DNA of 32,354 bases from the NCBI GenBank assembly GCA_946530935.1, contig CAMNAJ010000005.1, positions 1-32,354 on the forward strand, given 5' to 3'. The stretch is from an uncultured Candidatus Saccharibacteria bacterium. Its GTDB lineage: Bacteria; Patescibacteriota; Saccharimonadia; Saccharimonadales; Saccharimonadaceae. The notes under the pieces are model-generated. The model saw only the letters and a program-made list of their open reading frames with translations, was not told the origin of the DNA and did not search any database. Both the position numbers and the translations under genes were made by a program. The number at the start of each line of letters is the position of its first letter. The stretch's first letter is position 1. This document shows, piece by piece, positions 31,483 to 32,354 of the stretch.

Positions 31483-32007
31483 ATGAAAAAAACATTAATT
31501 GCGGGCGCAGCATCTTTGGCTCTTGCTGCGATGCCAGTAATTGGCGCTTTCGCTGCAGATCCTGCTGCGGTGATTGATACTCTTACCGTGACGGTTGACG
31601 AGGCTTGTACTTTCAACCACGATGGTTCGAGTGGTTCTTACACCAAGGCTCTTGAACCAGGTGAGTTAGATGAAAATTTTGCAACTAGCACCTTCAAGTC
31701 TATGTGCAATAATGGTAAAGGTTACACCGTAGGTGTGGTATTTACCAATCTCGCTCATCTTGATAATGCTGGCGCGTCTATCGTTTACTCTGCAACTACC
31801 CCAACGGCTGGTTCTGGTACTTGGACTGCGCAAGTCCAGGGTGGTTCAAACATTGCTGCAAGCGGTGGTGTTTTGATTGATACCAATACTCAGGACCCCG
31901 CAGAAGGTACTGTAGCGGCTGTTGTTTACAAGGTTAGCTTGCGCAACGATCAAGCCCAAGGTACTTACCGTGGTACTGCTACCTATACGCTTACTCAAAA
32001 AAGCTAA
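31483..32007 (+). CDS. Small secreted protein, tandem copy 1
   Basis: 174 residues. A clear signal peptide (MKKTLIAGAASLALAAMPVI, cleavage after AFA at about 24). The mature protein is beta-rich: ADPAAVIDTLTVTVDEACTF, two Cys (EACTF and KSMCNNGKGYTV), GTWTAQVQGGS, and a final strand QAQGTYRGTATYTLTQ. This layout resembles fimbrial or spore-coat-U-type beta sandwiches, but I cannot assign a family; a structural surface protein is most likely. The frame is open to 31411, but AAGGAG and the signal peptide fix the start here. A strong promoter, a ribosome site and a terminator suggest high expression. Confidence 0.88.
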   Translation: MKKTLIAGAASLALAAMPVIGAFAADPAAVIDTLTVTVDEACTFNHDGSSGSYTKALEPGELDENFATSTFKSMCNNGKGYTVGVVFTNLAHLDNAGASIVYSATTPTAGSGTWTAQVQGGSNIAASGGVLIDTNTQDPAEGTVAAVVYKVSLRNDQAQGTYRGTATYTLTQKS

Positions 32008-32021
32008 AAAGAGCTAAAGGT

Positions 32022-32050
32022 AAAAAGACTCCCTAAACGGGAGTCTTTTT
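32022..32050 (+). terminator. Terminator between the tandem secreted genes
   Basis: A perfect stem of GACTCCC/GGGAGTC extended by A5/T5 pairs, loop TAAAC, ending in TTTTT. The two paralogues are therefore separate transcription units. Confidence 0.94.
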
Positions 32051-32098
32051 GATGCTAAAACCTGTGGAAAACTTTTTATAAAAAAGCATAAGAATTAC

Positions 32099-32214
32099 TT
32101 GACAACATTTTTTTGCTTATGTAAAATGAGAATTGTTAAGGGTTCATACACAATTAACGAAAATAAAATAAAATAAAATTATTTTCCATCTTCGAATGGG
32201 AGGAGACAAAAATA
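32099..32214 (+). promoter_or_regulatory. Promoter and 5' leader of the second tandem secreted gene
   Basis: A perfect TTGACA at 32099-32104, 17-base spacer, TAAAAT at 32122-32127. The downstream part AGAATTGTTAAGGGTTCATACAC mirrors the leader at 31378. It then has four AAAAT units, a hairpin CCAT/ATGG at 32186-32199 whose right arm runs into the GGAGGAG ribosome site, and the ATG nine bases on. Confidence 0.85.
32160..32179 (+). repeat. Four tandem AAAAT units in a 5' leader
   Basis: A perfect pentanucleotide repeat, four copies, between promoter and ribosome site of a secreted-protein gene. Copy number could vary by slippage. Confidence 0.9.
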
Positions 32215-32354
32215 ATGAAAAAAACATTAACCGCAGGTGCTGCATCTTTGCTTTTTGCAGCTATGCCTATTGTTGGTGTTTTTGCTGCAAACCCAGCCGC
32301 GATTACCGATACGTTGACGGTAAACGTGAGTCTTTCTTGTACGTTCACACGTAC
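32215..32354 (+). CDS. Small secreted protein, tandem copy 2 (cut by window edge)
   Basis: The first 46 codons are visible. The signal peptide MKKTLTAGAASLLFAAMPIV and the following NPAAITDTLTVNVSLSCTF parallel copy 1 position by position (DPAAVIDTLTVTVDEACTF), so this is a tandem paralogue. The rest lies beyond the window. A strong GGAGGAG ribosome site and consensus promoter suggest high expression. Confidence 0.85.
   Translation, partial: MKKTLTAGAASLLFAAMPIVGVFAANPAAITDTLTVNVSLSCTFTR

Noticed and set aside
32063-32071. DnaA-box-like TGTGGAAAA near a possible origin
   Set aside because: A single imperfect match with no cluster, no dnaA or dnaN nearby and no other origin features.
32072-32086. 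CTTTTT/AAAAAG inverted repeat upstream of the second secreted gene
   Set aside because: Six-base AT-rich arms with a three-base loop in AT-rich DNA are expected by chance.
1-32354. UGA recoding as in Gracilibacteria/Absconditabacteria
   Set aside because: radA, tsaE, the 13417 gene and others end properly at TGA, often overlapping the next ATG, and conserved proteins contain no in-frame TGA.

Overview
The window looks like a compact, small-genome bacterium of the Candidate Phyla Radiation, most likely a Candidatus Saccharibacteria (TM7) strain. This is inferred from gene content and style, not proven: an arginine deiminase system beside short or fused housekeeping genes, many membrane-anchored or secreted proteins of unknown family, very tight gene spacing, and -10 boxes placed directly before start codons. 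UGA is a normal stop (radA ends in TGA and no conserved gene is interrupted by TGA), so this is not a UGA-recoding lineage. There is no gene-free stretch above 300 bases; the longest, 32008-32214, holds a terminator, a promoter and a 5' leader. I see no rRNA, tRNA, CRISPR array, insertion sequence or prophage.

Layout. (1) 1-5834: amine and arginine catabolism. The end of arginine deiminase and a YfcC-type antiporter are followed by a separate agmatine deiminase operon: putrescine carbamoyltransferase, agmatine/putrescine-type antiporter, agmatine deiminase. No carbamate kinase lies in the window, though it would be needed to make ATP. (2) 5851-11414: glycolytic phosphoglycerate mutase GpmI, a GalU-type nucleotidyltransferase, and a CIRCE-controlled clpC-clpP protease pair. 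(3) 11415-13395: tsaB and tsaE on the minus strand, divergent from a compact murC across a 14-base intergenic gap that works as a symmetric promoter. (4) 13417-18086: a two-gene operon for a membrane-anchored protein and a 1336-residue secreted surface protein. (5) 18105-22069: information processing: radA, ruvC, ruvA, rplS, and a fused RNase HII-YraN gene. (6) 22103-29366: a membrane-anchored beta-helix-like protein, ychF, a small protein plus PgeF-like gene, a zinc-ribbon/membrane-protein pair, a small conserved-looking protein, and a 641-residue orphan. (7) 29448-32354: an extracytoplasmic group made of a DUF1524 HNH nuclease, a rhodanese-like protein, a thioredoxin-like protein, and two tandem secreted paralogues, the second cut by the window edge.

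Expression logic. About fourteen genes that begin transcription units have a TATAAT-like box 6-9 bases before the start codon, so the transcript should begin at or next to the ATG (leaderless). Genes inside operons, and a few with true 5' leaders, carry Shine-Dalgarno sequences instead. In three places the TAA stop of one gene lies inside the TATAAT of the next. Several ORFs read naturally from upstream TTG or other codons, but promoter position and family N-termini place the real starts further in; those revised starts are used here.

Taken together the window fits a host-dependent lifestyle: energy and pH benefit from arginine and agmatine, a cell-surface-facing nuclease that could free nucleotides, and a large investment in secreted surface proteins. 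That ecological reading is inference.
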